DNA from: Streptomyces sp. NBC_00178
GTDB lineage: Bacteria > Actinomycetota > Actinomycetes > Streptomycetales > Streptomycetaceae
Direction: 5' to 3'
Assembly: GCF_036206005.1 (NCBI RefSeq)
Contig: NZ_CP108143.1
Location: 5,981,501 to 6,045,500 of the forward strand
Length of the DNA stretch: 64,000 nt
The notes under the pieces are model-generated. The model did not search any database and was not told the DNA's origin. It worked only from the letters and a program-made list of their open reading frames with translations. How positions within the stretch are numbered: the stretch's first letter is position 1; the number at the start of each line of letters is the position of its first letter. Shown here piece by piece: positions 26,106 to 34,336 of the stretch. A program made the position numbers and the translations under genes.

Positions 26106-27782
26106 ATGCCGGCAACGAGTGCGACGGAGACGTTCCGGGCGGCCCGGGACTTCCTGATCGAGCACCGCGAGGACTACACCGCGGCCTGCGAGGGCTTCAG
26201 CTGGCCCCGGCCCGACCAGTTCAACTGGGCACTCGACTGGTTCGACGTCATCGCCGAGGGCAACGACCGCACCGCCCTGCACATCGTGGAGGAGGACGGC
26301 GGGCGCACCGAGGTCTCGTTCGCCCGCATGGCGACCCGCTCCGCCCAGGCCGCGAACTGGCTTCGTGAGCAGGGCGTGTCCGAGGGCGACCGGATCCTCG
26401 TCATGCTCGGCAACCAGGTCGAGCTGTGGGAGACGGCGCTCGCCGCGATGAAGCTGCGCGCCGTCGTCATCCCGGCGACCCCGCTGCTGGGGCCGCTCGA
26501 CCTGCGCGACCGGGTGGAGCGCGGCCGGGTCCGCCACGTCCTCGCACGGGCCGATGACACCGCGAAGTTCGACGAGGTGCCGGGCGGTTACACGCGGATC
26601 GCCGTGGGCGCGGACGTCGACGGCTGGCTCTCCTACGGCGGTGCCGACCACGCGCCGGAGGACTTCACGGCGGACCGGCCCACGGACGCCGACGAGCCCC
26701 TCATGCTGTACTTCACCTCAGGGACCACGGCGAGCCCGAAGCTGGTCGAGCACACCCATCTCTCCTATCCGGTCGGCCACCTGTCCACGATGTACTGGAT
26801 CGGCCTCCGGCCCGGTGACGTGCACCTGAACATCTCCTCGCCCGGCTGGGCGAAGCACGCCTGGTCGAACCTCTTCGCGCCGTGGAGCGCCGAGGCCACC
26901 GTCTTCATCTTCAACTACACCCGGTTCGACGCCACCCGGCTGATGGCGGAGATGGACCGCTCGTCCGTGACCAGCTTCTGCGCCCCGCCGACGGTCTGGC
27001 GGATGCTCATCCAGGCCGATCTCGGGCAGCTGAAGACACCGCCGCGCGAGGTCGTCGCGGCCGGTGAGCCGCTGAACCCCGAGGTCATCGAAAGCGTCCG
27101 GCGGGAGTGGGGTGTGACGATCCGGGACGGTTTCGGCCAGACGGAGACCTCCGTGCAGGTCGCCAACACCCCGGGACAGCTGCTCAAGGCGGGTTCCATG
27201 GGGCGGCCCAGCCCCGGCTTCGACGTCGTGCTGCTCGATCCGGTCTCCGGAGAGCCGGGCGCGGCCGAGGGCGAGATCGCGCTCGACCTCTCGCACGCGC
27301 CCGTCGGGCTGATGACGGGCTACCACGGTGACCCGGAGCGCACCGCCGAGGCGATGGCGGGCGGCTACTACCGCACCGGCGACATCGGTTCCCGGGACGA
27401 GGACGGGTACATCACGTACGTGGGCAGGGCCGACGACGTCTTCAAGGCCTCGGACTACAAGATCTCGCCGTTCGAGCTGGAGAGCGCCCTGCTGGAGCAC
27501 GAGGCGGTGGCCGAGGCCGCGGTGGTGCCCGCCCCCGACCCCGTCCGGCTCTCCGTCCCGAAGGCGTACGTCGTGCTGGCGGAGGGCTGGGAGCCCGGGC
27601 CGGAGACGGCCAAGGCGCTGTTCGCGCACTCGCGGGCGGTCCTCGCCCCGTACAAGCGCGTCCGCCGGCTGGAGTTCGCCGAACTTCCCAAGACCGTCTC
27701 CGGAAAGATCCGCAGGATCGAGCTGCGGGAGCGCACCGCCCGGGGCACCGGCACCGAGTACGACGAGGGAGACCTGCGATGA
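26106..27782 (+). CDS. AMP-binding acyl-CoA ligase (first of pair)
   Basis: 558-residue adenylate-forming enzyme. The P-loop A3 motif is LYFTSGTTASPKLVEH, the A5 motif is GFGQTET, A7/A8 are YYRTGDIGSRDEDGYITYVGR followed by DDVFKASDYKISPFELES, and the A10 lysine is in PKTVSGKIRR. It resembles the medium-chain/benzoate-type acyl-CoA synthetases rather than FadD. It would activate a carboxylic acid with ATP and CoA. Its last codon overlaps the next ligase (ATGA), so the two are coupled; the divergent GAF-LuxR gene lies 102 bases upstream. Confidence 0.9.
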   Translation: MPATSATETFRAARDFLIEHREDYTAACEGFSWPRPDQFNWALDWFDVIAEGNDRTALHIVEEDGGRTEVSFARMATRSAQAANWLREQGVSEGDRILVMLGNQVELWETALAAMKLRAVVIPATPLLGPLDLRDRVERGRVRHVLARADDTAKFDEVPGGYTRIAVGADVDGWLSYGGADHAPEDFTADRPTDADEPLMLYFTSGTTASPKLVEHTHLSYPVGHLSTMYWIGLRPGDVHLNISSPGWAKHAWSNLFAPWSAEATVFIFNYTRFDATRLMAEMDRSSVTSFCAPPTVWRMLIQADLGQLKTPPREVVAAGEPLNPEVIESVRREWGVTIRDGFGQTETSVQVANTPGQLLKAGSMGRPSPGFDVVLLDPVSGEPGAAEGEIALDLSHAPVGLMTGYHGDPERTAEAMAGGYYRTGDIGSRDEDGYITYVGRADDVFKASDYKISPFELESALLEHEAVAEAAVVPAPDPVRLSVPKAYVVLAEGWEPGPETAKALFAHSRAVLAPYKRVRRLEFAELPKTVSGKIRRIELRERTARGTGTEYDEGDLR

Positions 27783-29386
27783 GCGAGCCGTCCTACGCGC
27801 ACGGCACCGGTGACACCCCGCTGCTCGGCGACACGATCGGGCGGAACCTGGACCGCGCCGTCGCAGCCTTCCCCGAGCGGGAGGCCCTGGTCGACGTGGT
27901 GTCCGGACGCCGCTGGACCTACGCGGAGTTCGGGGCCGCTGTGGAGGAACTGGCCCGCGGGCTGATGGCGTCCGGGGTGGCCAAGGGCGACCGGGTGGGC
28001 ATCTGGGCGGTCAACTGCCCGGAGTGGGTCCTCGTCCAGTACGCGACGGCCCGCATCGGCGCCGTCATGGTCAACATCAACCCGGCCTACCGGGCCCACG
28101 AGCTGAAGTACGTGCTCGAACAGGCCGGGATCTCCCTCCTGGTCGCCTCGCTCACCCACCGCACCAGCGACTACCGGGCGCTCGTCGGCCAGGTCCGCGC
28201 CGACTGCCCCGCGCTGCGGGCCGTGCACTACATCGGCGACCCGTCCTGGGACGAGCTGACGCGTGCCGCGGACGGGGTGACCGTCGAGCAACTCAGGTCG
28301 CGTGAAGCGGAGTTGTCCTGTGACGATCCGATCAACATCCAGTACACCTCCGGCACCACGGGCTTTCCCAAGGGGGCGACGCTCTCCCACCACAACATCC
28401 TCAACAACGGTTACTCCGTGGGGGAGATGGTCGCCTACACCGAGCACGACCGGGTCTGCCTGCCGGTGCCGTTCTACCACTGCTTCGGCATGGTCATGGG
28501 AAACCTCGGCATCACCTCGCACGGTGCCTGCATCGTGATCCCCGCCCCGTCCTTCGAGCCGGCCGCGGTGCTGGCCGCCGTGCAGCAGGAGCGGTGCACC
28601 TCGCTCTACGGGGTGCCCACCATGTTCATCGCGGAGCTGGACCTCCCCGGCTTCTCCTCGTACGACCTCTCCTCGCTCCGCACCGGGATCATGGCCGGAT
28701 CGCCCTGCCCCGTCGAGGTGATGAAGAGGGTCGTCGCGGAGATGCACATGGAGGAGGTGTCGATCTGCTACGGCATGACGGAGACGTCACCGGTGTCCCT
28801 CCAGACGCGCCGGGACGACGATCTGGAGCGCCGTACGGGCACGGTCGGCCGGGTGATGCCGCACATCGAGGTGAAGGTGACCGACCCCGCGACCGGGGTG
28901 ACGCTGCCGCGCGGTGAGGCCGGGGAGCTGTGCACCCGCGGGTACAGCGTCATGCTGGGTTACTGGGGTCAGCCCGAGCGGACCGCCGAAGTCGTCGACG
29001 CGGGGCGGTGGATGCACACGGGGGACCTCGCGGTGATGCGGGAGGACGGATACGTCCAGATCGTCGGCCGGATCAAGGACATGATCATCCGCGGCGGTGA
29101 GAACGTCTATCCGCGGGAGATCGAGGAGTTCCTGTACGGCCATCCCAAGATCGCGGACGTGCAGGTGGTGGGCGTGCCCGACGCCGTGTACGGCGAGGAG
29201 ATCCTGGCCTGCGTGATTCCCCGCGACCCGGCCGACCCGCCGACGCTGGACGAGGTGACCGCCCACTGCCGCGAGCAGTTGGCCCACTACAAGATCCCGC
29301 GCGCCCTGCGGATCATGGACGCGTTCCCGATGACGGTGAGCGGGAAGGTCCGGAAGGTCGAACTGCGGGAGGGCTACGGAGCCTGA
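27779..29386 (+). CDS. AMP-binding acyl-CoA ligase, FadD-like (second of pair)
   Basis: 535-residue adenylate-forming enzyme. A3 is IQYTSGTTGFPKGATLSHHN, A5 is ICYGMTETSPV, A8 is GRIKDMIIRGGENVYPREIEEF and the A10 lysine is in MTVSGKVRKVELRE. These segments match the common actinobacterial FadD-like group that activates fatty acids. Translation is coupled to the preceding, dissimilar ligase. Two ligases of different subtype in one operon suggest two substrates or successive activations. Confidence 0.92.
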   Translation: MSEPSYAHGTGDTPLLGDTIGRNLDRAVAAFPEREALVDVVSGRRWTYAEFGAAVEELARGLMASGVAKGDRVGIWAVNCPEWVLVQYATARIGAVMVNINPAYRAHELKYVLEQAGISLLVASLTHRTSDYRALVGQVRADCPALRAVHYIGDPSWDELTRAADGVTVEQLRSREAELSCDDPINIQYTSGTTGFPKGATLSHHNILNNGYSVGEMVAYTEHDRVCLPVPFYHCFGMVMGNLGITSHGACIVIPAPSFEPAAVLAAVQQERCTSLYGVPTMFIAELDLPGFSSYDLSSLRTGIMAGSPCPVEVMKRVVAEMHMEEVSICYGMTETSPVSLQTRRDDDLERRTGTVGRVMPHIEVKVTDPATGVTLPRGEAGELCTRGYSVMLGYWGQPERTAEVVDAGRWMHTGDLAVMREDGYVQIVGRIKDMIIRGGENVYPREIEEFLYGHPKIADVQVVGVPDAVYGEEILACVIPRDPADPPTLDEVTAHCREQLAHYKIPRALRIMDAFPMTVSGKVRKVELREGYGA

Positions 29387-29405
29387 GGGCCGTCGGGCCG
29401 AGGGG

Positions 29406-29627
29406 TCAGGCGGCTTCGATGACGCCGGAACCGATGCCCTGGGTGGCCGCAGCCCACTCGATGAGCAGTACCTCGTACTCCGCGGCCTCCACCGGCGTCC
29501 AGTCCTGGCCCGCTCGCGCGTCGACGAGTGCGCGGATGGCGTCGTTGGCGTCGACGGCGGACGGGTGCGCGGGCTGGGTCAGGAAAACGGGGGTGGAGTG
29601 GGTGGCATGCCGAGGAGTTAAGACCAT
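29406..29627 (-). CDS. Small conserved-looking hypothetical protein
   Basis: 73 residues with no recognised domain: a Thr/Pro-rich start (RHATHSTPVFLTQPAHP), then a helical acidic part (ALVDARAGQDWTPVEAAEYEVLLIEWAAA). Soluble, no signal peptide. Base use is coding-like, but the ribosome binding site (GAAGG) is very close to the ATG, so the exact start is uncertain. Function unknown. Confidence 0.55.
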   Translation of the reverse strand: MVLTPRHATHSTPVFLTQPAHPSAVDANDAIRALVDARAGQDWTPVEAAEYEVLLIEWAAATQGIGSGVIEAA

Positions 29628-29753
29628 GCCTTCACTCTACGTCCTCACACTGACAACAGACCGAACATATGAGGCCCCGAGGGGTACAGGTGACCGAAAT
29701 CATCCTGCGGGAATCCGGCGGGTCCGCCGGAAGGCGCGTGGCCTGACGTCTCG

Positions 29754-30473
29754 TCAGGGACCGGTGCTGATCAACTCGTCGGCCGAGCCGTTCACGGGCT
29801 GAGGCGTACCGGTGAGATCCAGGACGAACAGGGGGATGGCGAGCCCGTCGGCCCGTGAGCGCGCCTCGTCGGTGTAGCCGGCCAGCGAGAACAGCACACC
29901 GGAGACGGACGAGTTGAGGGCGTTCAGCCATAAGCACTCGACGTCCCGCAACGGGGTCGGCCGGGTCGTCGCGTCGACCTGGGCGATGAGGCCGGCGGCC
30001 CTGAGGTCTATCCGGGAGCTGGAGCTGGGCCGCGCTTCGGGCTGCATCACGTCGCGGTAGCCCAGCCACCGCAGGTACAGCGCGGCCGTGCTCACCGCGT
30101 CCCTGGCGGTGCGTATCACCAGGGGCCGGAACGACGGACGCGGATGTGCGGCCGTGCGGGGCAGCGGTATGTGCGACGGCCCGGGAGCGGCGGGCGGGGC
30201 GGCCCCGTGCGTGGCCACGGGGCGCACGGGGATCCGCAGGACCGCGCCGCAGGGGCAGCAGAGTTCGGGGTGCGGCCACTGGTCGCGCCGCCCGCAGGAG
30301 TGGCAGCGCACGTTCACCCAGTCGTCGTCCCAGGTGCGGTGCGTGATGGGCACGGCCGGGGCGCCGCGCATGAGCGGCGGGGCGGTCGGGGCGCCGCAGG
30401 GGCAGGGGTAGACCGGCGTGATGTACGCGTGGTCCCGGCGGCAGACGGGGCAGCGCACCGGTACGGACTCCAC
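29754..30473 (-). CDS. Zinc-ribbon protein with Mrr-like nuclease domain
   Basis: 239 residues. The N-terminus has two cysteine-rich ribbons: C8/C11 with C24/C26, and C57/C60 with C72/C73/C75. After a Pro-rich linker, residues 120-235 resemble the Mrr restriction-endonuclease fold: AALYLRWLGYRDVM, SRIDLRAAGLIAQVDATT, then LFSLAGYTDEARSRADGLAIPLFVLDLTG. In a PD-(D/E)xK core the site would be D156, Q165 and a Lys; here residue 167 is Asp (QVD), so nuclease activity is doubtful. GTG start, with GAAGGAAGG upstream. No methylase or other defence gene is adjacent. Confidence 0.7.
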   Translation of the reverse strand: MESVPVRCPVCRRDHAYITPVYPCPCGAPTAPPLMRGAPAVPITHRTWDDDWVNVRCHSCGRRDQWPHPELCCPCGAVLRIPVRPVATHGAAPPAAPGPSHIPLPRTAAHPRPSFRPLVIRTARDAVSTAALYLRWLGYRDVMQPEARPSSSSRIDLRAAGLIAQVDATTRPTPLRDVECLWLNALNSSVSGVLFSLAGYTDEARSRADGLAIPLFVLDLTGTPQPVNGSADELISTGP

Positions 30474-30602
30474 GTGTGGCCCCTTCCTTCACCGCTTCCG
30501 CGGCGGTTGCGTTCCGTACTCCCATCGTCCACCAGGAGCGACCCTCCGGGCAGGGGAACGGCGTACTCCGACGCACCCGGGAGGCCGCGTTCCCGCCCTC
30601 TC

Positions 30603-30631
30603 TTGACGGTTGCGCGAGCCGCCTCTAAGTT
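30603..30631 (+). promoter_or_regulatory. gcl promoter (-35 TTGACG, -10 TAAGTT)
   Basis: TTGACG at 30603-30608 and TAAGTT at 30626-30631 are separated by 17 bases, a good match to the principal sigma-factor pattern of Streptomyces. The predicted start lies inside the operator that begins at 30634. Confidence 0.7.
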
Positions 30632-30633
30632 GA

Positions 30634-30669
30634 TTCCGTATAGCAGAAGTAAGTTTCCATAATACGGAA
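30634..30669. promoter_or_regulatory. Tandem 15-bp palindromic operator at gcl
   Basis: TTCCGTATAGCAGAA (30634-30648) and TTCCATAATACGGAA (30655-30669) are two imperfect palindromes whose starts are 21 bases apart (two helical turns). The same double element, in mirror orientation, is found at hyi (37766-37801). The TTCC-n-GGAA form and placement just after the -10 fit an IclR-type repressor; the IclR gene at the end of the window is a candidate. Confidence 0.7.
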
Positions 30670-30728
30670 TTGGCGCTCTCAGGTGGCGCGACAGAGCCCG
30701 ACTCCACCAGGTCCGAGCAGGAGCACTC

Positions 30729-32513
30729 ATGCCTCGTATGACCGCTGCCCGAGCGGCAGTTGAGATCCTCAAGCGCGAAGGCGTCAGCAACGCGTTCGGT
30801 GTGCCCGGTGCGGCGATCAACCCGTTCTACGCGGCTCTCAAGGCGTCCGGCGGGGTGCACCACACCCTCGCCCGCCACGTCGAGGGCGCCTCCCACATGG
30901 CCGAGGGATACACGCGTGCCGCGGCCGGGAACATCGGCGTCTGCATCGGCACGTCGGGGCCCGCGGGCACCGACATGATCACCGGCCTGTACTCCGCCAT
31001 CGCCGACTCCGTGCCGATCCTCTGCATCACCGGCCAGGCGCCGACCGCCGTCCTCCACAAGGAGGACTTCCAGGCCGTCGACATCGCGTCGATCGCCGCG
31101 CCGGTGACCAAGGCCGCGACGACCGTCCTGGAGGCCGCGCAGGTCCCGGGCGTCTTCCAGCAGGCCTTCCACCTGATGCGCACGGGCCGGCCCGGACCGG
31201 TCCTCATCGACCTGCCGATCGACGTGCAGCTCACCGAGATCGAGTTCGACCCCGAGCTGTACGAGCCGCTGCCCGTACACAAGCCCGCCGCGAGCCGCAG
31301 GCAGATCGAGCGGGCCGTCGAGATGCTCGACGCCTCCGAGCGGCCGCTCGTCGTCGCCGGCGGCGGCATCATCAACGCAGACGCCTCCGCACTGCTCGTG
31401 GAGTTCGCGGAACTGACCGGTGTGCCGGTCGTCCCCACCCTGATGGGCTGGGGCATCCTCCCCGACGACCACCCGCTGAACGCGGGCATGGTCGGCCTCC
31501 AGACCTCGCACCGCTACGGCAACGCGAACTTCCTGGAGTCCGACTTCGTCCTCGGCATCGGCAACCGCTGGGCCAACCGCCACACCGGCAAGCTGGACGT
31601 CTACACGAAGGGCCGCACCTTCGTCCACGTGGACATCGAGCCCACCCAGCTGGGCAGGATCTTCGCCCCGGACCTCGGCATCGCCTCCGACGCGAAGGCG
31701 GCCCTGGAGCTCTTCGTCGAGGTCGCCAGGGAGCTGAAGGAGGCCGGCCGGCTGAAGGACCGCTCGGCGTGGGCGGCCTCCACACAGGAACGCCGGGCCA
31801 CGCTCCAGCGCCGTACGCACTTCGACGACGTGCCGCTGAAGCCCCAGCGCGTGTACGAGGAGATGAACCGGGCGTTCGGCCCCGAGACCCGCTACGTCAG
31901 CACCATCGGCCTCTCCCAGATCGCCGGGGCGCAGATGCTGCACGTCTACCGGCCGCGCCACTGGATCAACTGCGGCCAGGCCGGCCCGCTCGGCTGGACG
32001 ATCCCGGCGGCACTGGGTGTCGCCACCGCGGACCCCGACGGCTCCGTCGTCGCCCTCTCCGGCGACTACGACTTCCAGTTCATGCTGGAGGAGCTCGCGG
32101 TCGGGGCCCAGCACCGCATCCCGTACGTCCACGTGCTGGTGAACAACTCCTACCTGGGGCTCATCCGGCAGGCGCAGCGCAACTTCGACATCGACTTCCA
32201 GGTCAACCTGGAGTTCGAGAACCTCAACTCCCCGGAGCTGGGCGTCTACGGCGTGGACCACGTCAAGGTCGTCGAGGGCCTGGGCTGCAAGGCGATCCGG
32301 GTCACCGAGCCCGACCAGCTGCTGCCGGCCTTCGAGGAGGCGAAGAAGCTCGCGGCCGAGCACCGGGTGCCGGTCGTCGTCGAGGCGATCCTGGAGCGGG
32401 TCACGAACATCTCGATGAGCGGGACGGACATCGCGTCGGTCAACGAGTTCGAGGACGTCGCGACCGAGCCCGGGCACGCCCCCACGGCGATCCGCCCGCT
32501 GACGGTCTCCTGA
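30729..32513 (+). CDS. gcl: Glyoxylate carboligase (tartronate-semialdehyde synthase)
   Basis: 594-residue ThDP/FAD enzyme that joins two glyoxylates into tartronate semialdehyde with loss of CO2. It is close to the E. coli enzyme as I remember it over its whole length, e.g. RHVEGASHMAEGYTRA, CIGTSGPAGTDMITGLYSA, LHKEDFQAVDI, GNRWANRHTG and ILERVTNISM. The ThDP-binding segment is SGDYDFQFMLEELAVGAQ...NNSYLGLIRQ. Start at 30729 follows GGAGC. The gene has its own promoter with the double palindromic operator. Its product feeds the reductase GlxR encoded at 35976-36869. Glyoxylate would come from ureide breakdown of urate. Confidence 0.97.
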   Translation: MPRMTAARAAVEILKREGVSNAFGVPGAAINPFYAALKASGGVHHTLARHVEGASHMAEGYTRAAAGNIGVCIGTSGPAGTDMITGLYSAIADSVPILCITGQAPTAVLHKEDFQAVDIASIAAPVTKAATTVLEAAQVPGVFQQAFHLMRTGRPGPVLIDLPIDVQLTEIEFDPELYEPLPVHKPAASRRQIERAVEMLDASERPLVVAGGGIINADASALLVEFAELTGVPVVPTLMGWGILPDDHPLNAGMVGLQTSHRYGNANFLESDFVLGIGNRWANRHTGKLDVYTKGRTFVHVDIEPTQLGRIFAPDLGIASDAKAALELFVEVARELKEAGRLKDRSAWAASTQERRATLQRRTHFDDVPLKPQRVYEEMNRAFGPETRYVSTIGLSQIAGAQMLHVYRPRHWINCGQAGPLGWTIPAALGVATADPDGSVVALSGDYDFQFMLEELAVGAQHRIPYVHVLVNNSYLGLIRQAQRNFDIDFQVNLEFENLNSPELGVYGVDHVKVVEGLGCKAIRVTEPDQLLPAFEEAKKLAAEHRVPVVVEAILERVTNISMSGTDIASVNEFEDVATEPGHAPTAIRPLTVS

Positions 32514-32533
32514 CTCCCCGGCCACCACCGGGC

Positions 32534-32585
32534 CCGGGGCCCGGTCCGCCCGTCCCCGCGAGGGGCGGAGCGGGCCGGGCCCCGG
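32534..32585 (+). terminator. GC-rich stem-loop after gcl
   Basis: The arm CCGGGGCCCGGTCCGCC (32534-32550) pairs, with a bulge, with 32564-32585. It starts 21 bases after the gcl stop and precedes the convergent lipoprotein gene. Confidence 0.5.
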
Positions 32586-32630
32586 TGCGTCGACGAGGCA
32601 GCCCCGCGGACCGGACGGTCCCGGTGGGGC

Positions 32631-33389
32631 TCACTCCCAGTCCCGCACGGTCCCGCCGTCCTTGGACACGCTGTAGTAGTCCACCGAGGACAACTCCAGG
32701 CGGAACACCATGCCGTGGCGTGCCCGGACATCCGCCACCGTCGTCGACGCCGGCTCGCGCAGGTGCCTGCTCAGCGGAGGATCGCTCGCCGCGGGCGGGC
32801 CCGGTTCCTCCGCCCGCGTCGGCGGGTCGCTGCGCGCGGTGTCCCAGGACAGGGTCTGCGAGGGGTCGGACACCTGGACGGGCTCGGGCGTGCCAGGGCC
32901 CGTCGGGTTCGGGCCGCGCCCCGCGTAGTACGCGACGAGGCTTCCGCGGTACTCGTCGTGACCGAACGGGACCGTGCCCGCCGCGCCGCCACCGGCGGCC
33001 GCCTCGCGGTCGCCCGCCGTGAAGACGCCGTCCAGCACCTGCGCGATCCGCTTCGGGTCCGCCCCGTAGTACGCGGTCACGCGCAGCGTGCACCGGATCC
33101 TGTAGCGGTCGTCCTCGGAGGACGAGAGCCAGTCCGCGGCCGTACCGCCCGCGCACGTGTCGTCCAGGGACACGAGGCCGAGCGTGAGGGGCGTCTCCTC
33201 GTCGTACGCCCGCACGACGGACCTCAGATGCGCCTCGGCCCCCTCGCGTGAGTGCCTCGCCTGTGTGCTTCCGGCGAGTTCGCGCACCTCCGCGGGATCG
33301 GTGGCACGGTCCTGCGCGGAGCAGCCGGTGAGGGCGACGAGGAGTCCGAGCGGGAGCGATAAGGCGGCAGGGGCACGCGTCTTGGTCAT
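32631..33389 (-). CDS. Predicted lipoprotein of unknown function
   Basis: 252 residues. The N-terminus MTKTRAPAALSLPLGLLVALTGC is a lipoprotein signal with lipobox LTGC and C23 as the lipidated cysteine. The mature part has no domain I recognise; it contains two further cysteines (DDTCAGG and RIRCTLR) that may form a disulfide and a Gly/Pro-rich segment. The ATG at 33389 was chosen because the upstream extension is Arg/Pro-rich and not signal-like. It stands alone between gcl and a DUF6083-like gene. Confidence 0.75.
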   Translation of the reverse strand: MTKTRAPAALSLPLGLLVALTGCSAQDRATDPAEVRELAGSTQARHSREGAEAHLRSVVRAYDEETPLTLGLVSLDDTCAGGTAADWLSSSEDDRYRIRCTLRVTAYYGADPKRIAQVLDGVFTAGDREAAAGGGAAGTVPFGHDEYRGSLVAYYAGRGPNPTGPGTPEPVQVSDPSQTLSWDTARSDPPTRAEEPGPPAASDPPLSRHLREPASTTVADVRARHGMVFRLELSSVDYYSVSKDGGTVRDWE

Positions 33390-33631
33390 GCGGCCAGTCT
33401 CGTCGCGGGAGCGGCGGTGTCCATCCGTCCGCGTACTCATCCGGCCGGGCGGGGGCCGGTGAGTCCGCACGCGGAGAGGTCGCGGACGACGACCGGCCGA
33501 GCCGTCCGGGAGGCGGGTGGCCCGGTGCGCCTCGTGGAGTACCCCTCGGCACACGGGCGTTCTCGCGCACCACGCGGCGCGGCCGGATCGCGTCCTACCG
33601 GACGCGCGTGGGACGGCCTGATCCTGGGCCC

Positions 33632-34081
33632 ATGGGGGACACCGAGAACACTGCGTCCTGCGCGGACCCGCCCGACGACGACTCCGGCCGGCTCACGGCG
33701 GCCTGGCAGGTGCTCCTGGAAGGCGCCACCGCCCCGCGGCCCCCGGCGCCGCCCGAGTGCCCGTTCTGCGAGCTGCCGCAGGACCGGTACGCCACGTCGT
33801 ACACCGGGCACTGGGTTCTCCTCGAACCCGGGATCCGCGTCCCGGCCCACACGGTGCCCCCGCGCCGGCGCTGGATCATCACGTCCACCGGGACGGCCGT
33901 GAACCTGTGGGACGCCGAGCCGCTGCCGGGCGCCACGTGCCGCATTCCGCACCGCATCGCATGCCCCCGGCTGGAGCCGGAGGACCACTGGCCCTGGGTG
34001 ACGGCGCTGCGGCGGCACAATCTGGAGCGCACGCAACGCCTGTTCGAACTGCCCGAGGAGGGTCTCCCGGACGCCGGGTGA
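33632..34081 (+). CDS. DUF6083-like hypothetical protein
   Basis: 149 residues. A Cys pair (ECPFCELP) is followed by SYTGHWVLLEPGIRVPAHTV, PPRRRWIITSTGTAVNLWD and CRIPHRIACPRLEPE, segments I associate with actinobacterial DUF6083 proteins of unknown function. The remaining cysteines could complete a zinc site. I prefer the ATG at 33632; a GTG at 33608 would add eight residues. Monocistronic, with a strong terminator after it. Confidence 0.65.
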   Translation: MGDTENTASCADPPDDDSGRLTAAWQVLLEGATAPRPPAPPECPFCELPQDRYATSYTGHWVLLEPGIRVPAHTVPPRRRWIITSTGTAVNLWDAEPLPGATCRIPHRIACPRLEPEDHWPWVTALRRHNLERTQRLFELPEEGLPDAG

Positions 34082-34106
34082 CCTCGCAGGCGGGCGAACA
34101 CGAGGA

Positions 34107-34148
34107 CAGGGGTGCGGTGCACGCCGACCGGCGTCCACCGCACCCCTG
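34107..34148 (+). terminator. Long perfect hairpin after the DUF6083-like gene
   Basis: Thirteen-base arms CAGGGGTGCGGTG (34107-34119) and 34136-34148 are fully complementary; inside them ACGCCG-AC-CGGCGT forms a second stem. It lies 26 bases after the stop and can also serve the convergent catalase gene. Confidence 0.85.
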
Positions 34149-34336
34149 CCGTTCCCGTTCACAGCGACCGCGGCGGCGGGCCGTGGGCGGGGCGGCCGGC
34201 TCCTTCAGGTCTGGAGCGGGCCGCCCGGCCCTTCGCCACCGCACTGGCGTCGTCCGCCGCCGCGGTCCCGTCCTGCCGGTGCCGCGCGCTGCCCCTCATC
34301 CGGGTGCGCGGCACGGGCAGGGCCCGGAAAGGAGGC

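Noticed and set aside
30489..32528. A long minus-strand gene opposite gcl
   Set aside because: It is an antisense shadow; gcl is full length and matches the family throughout.
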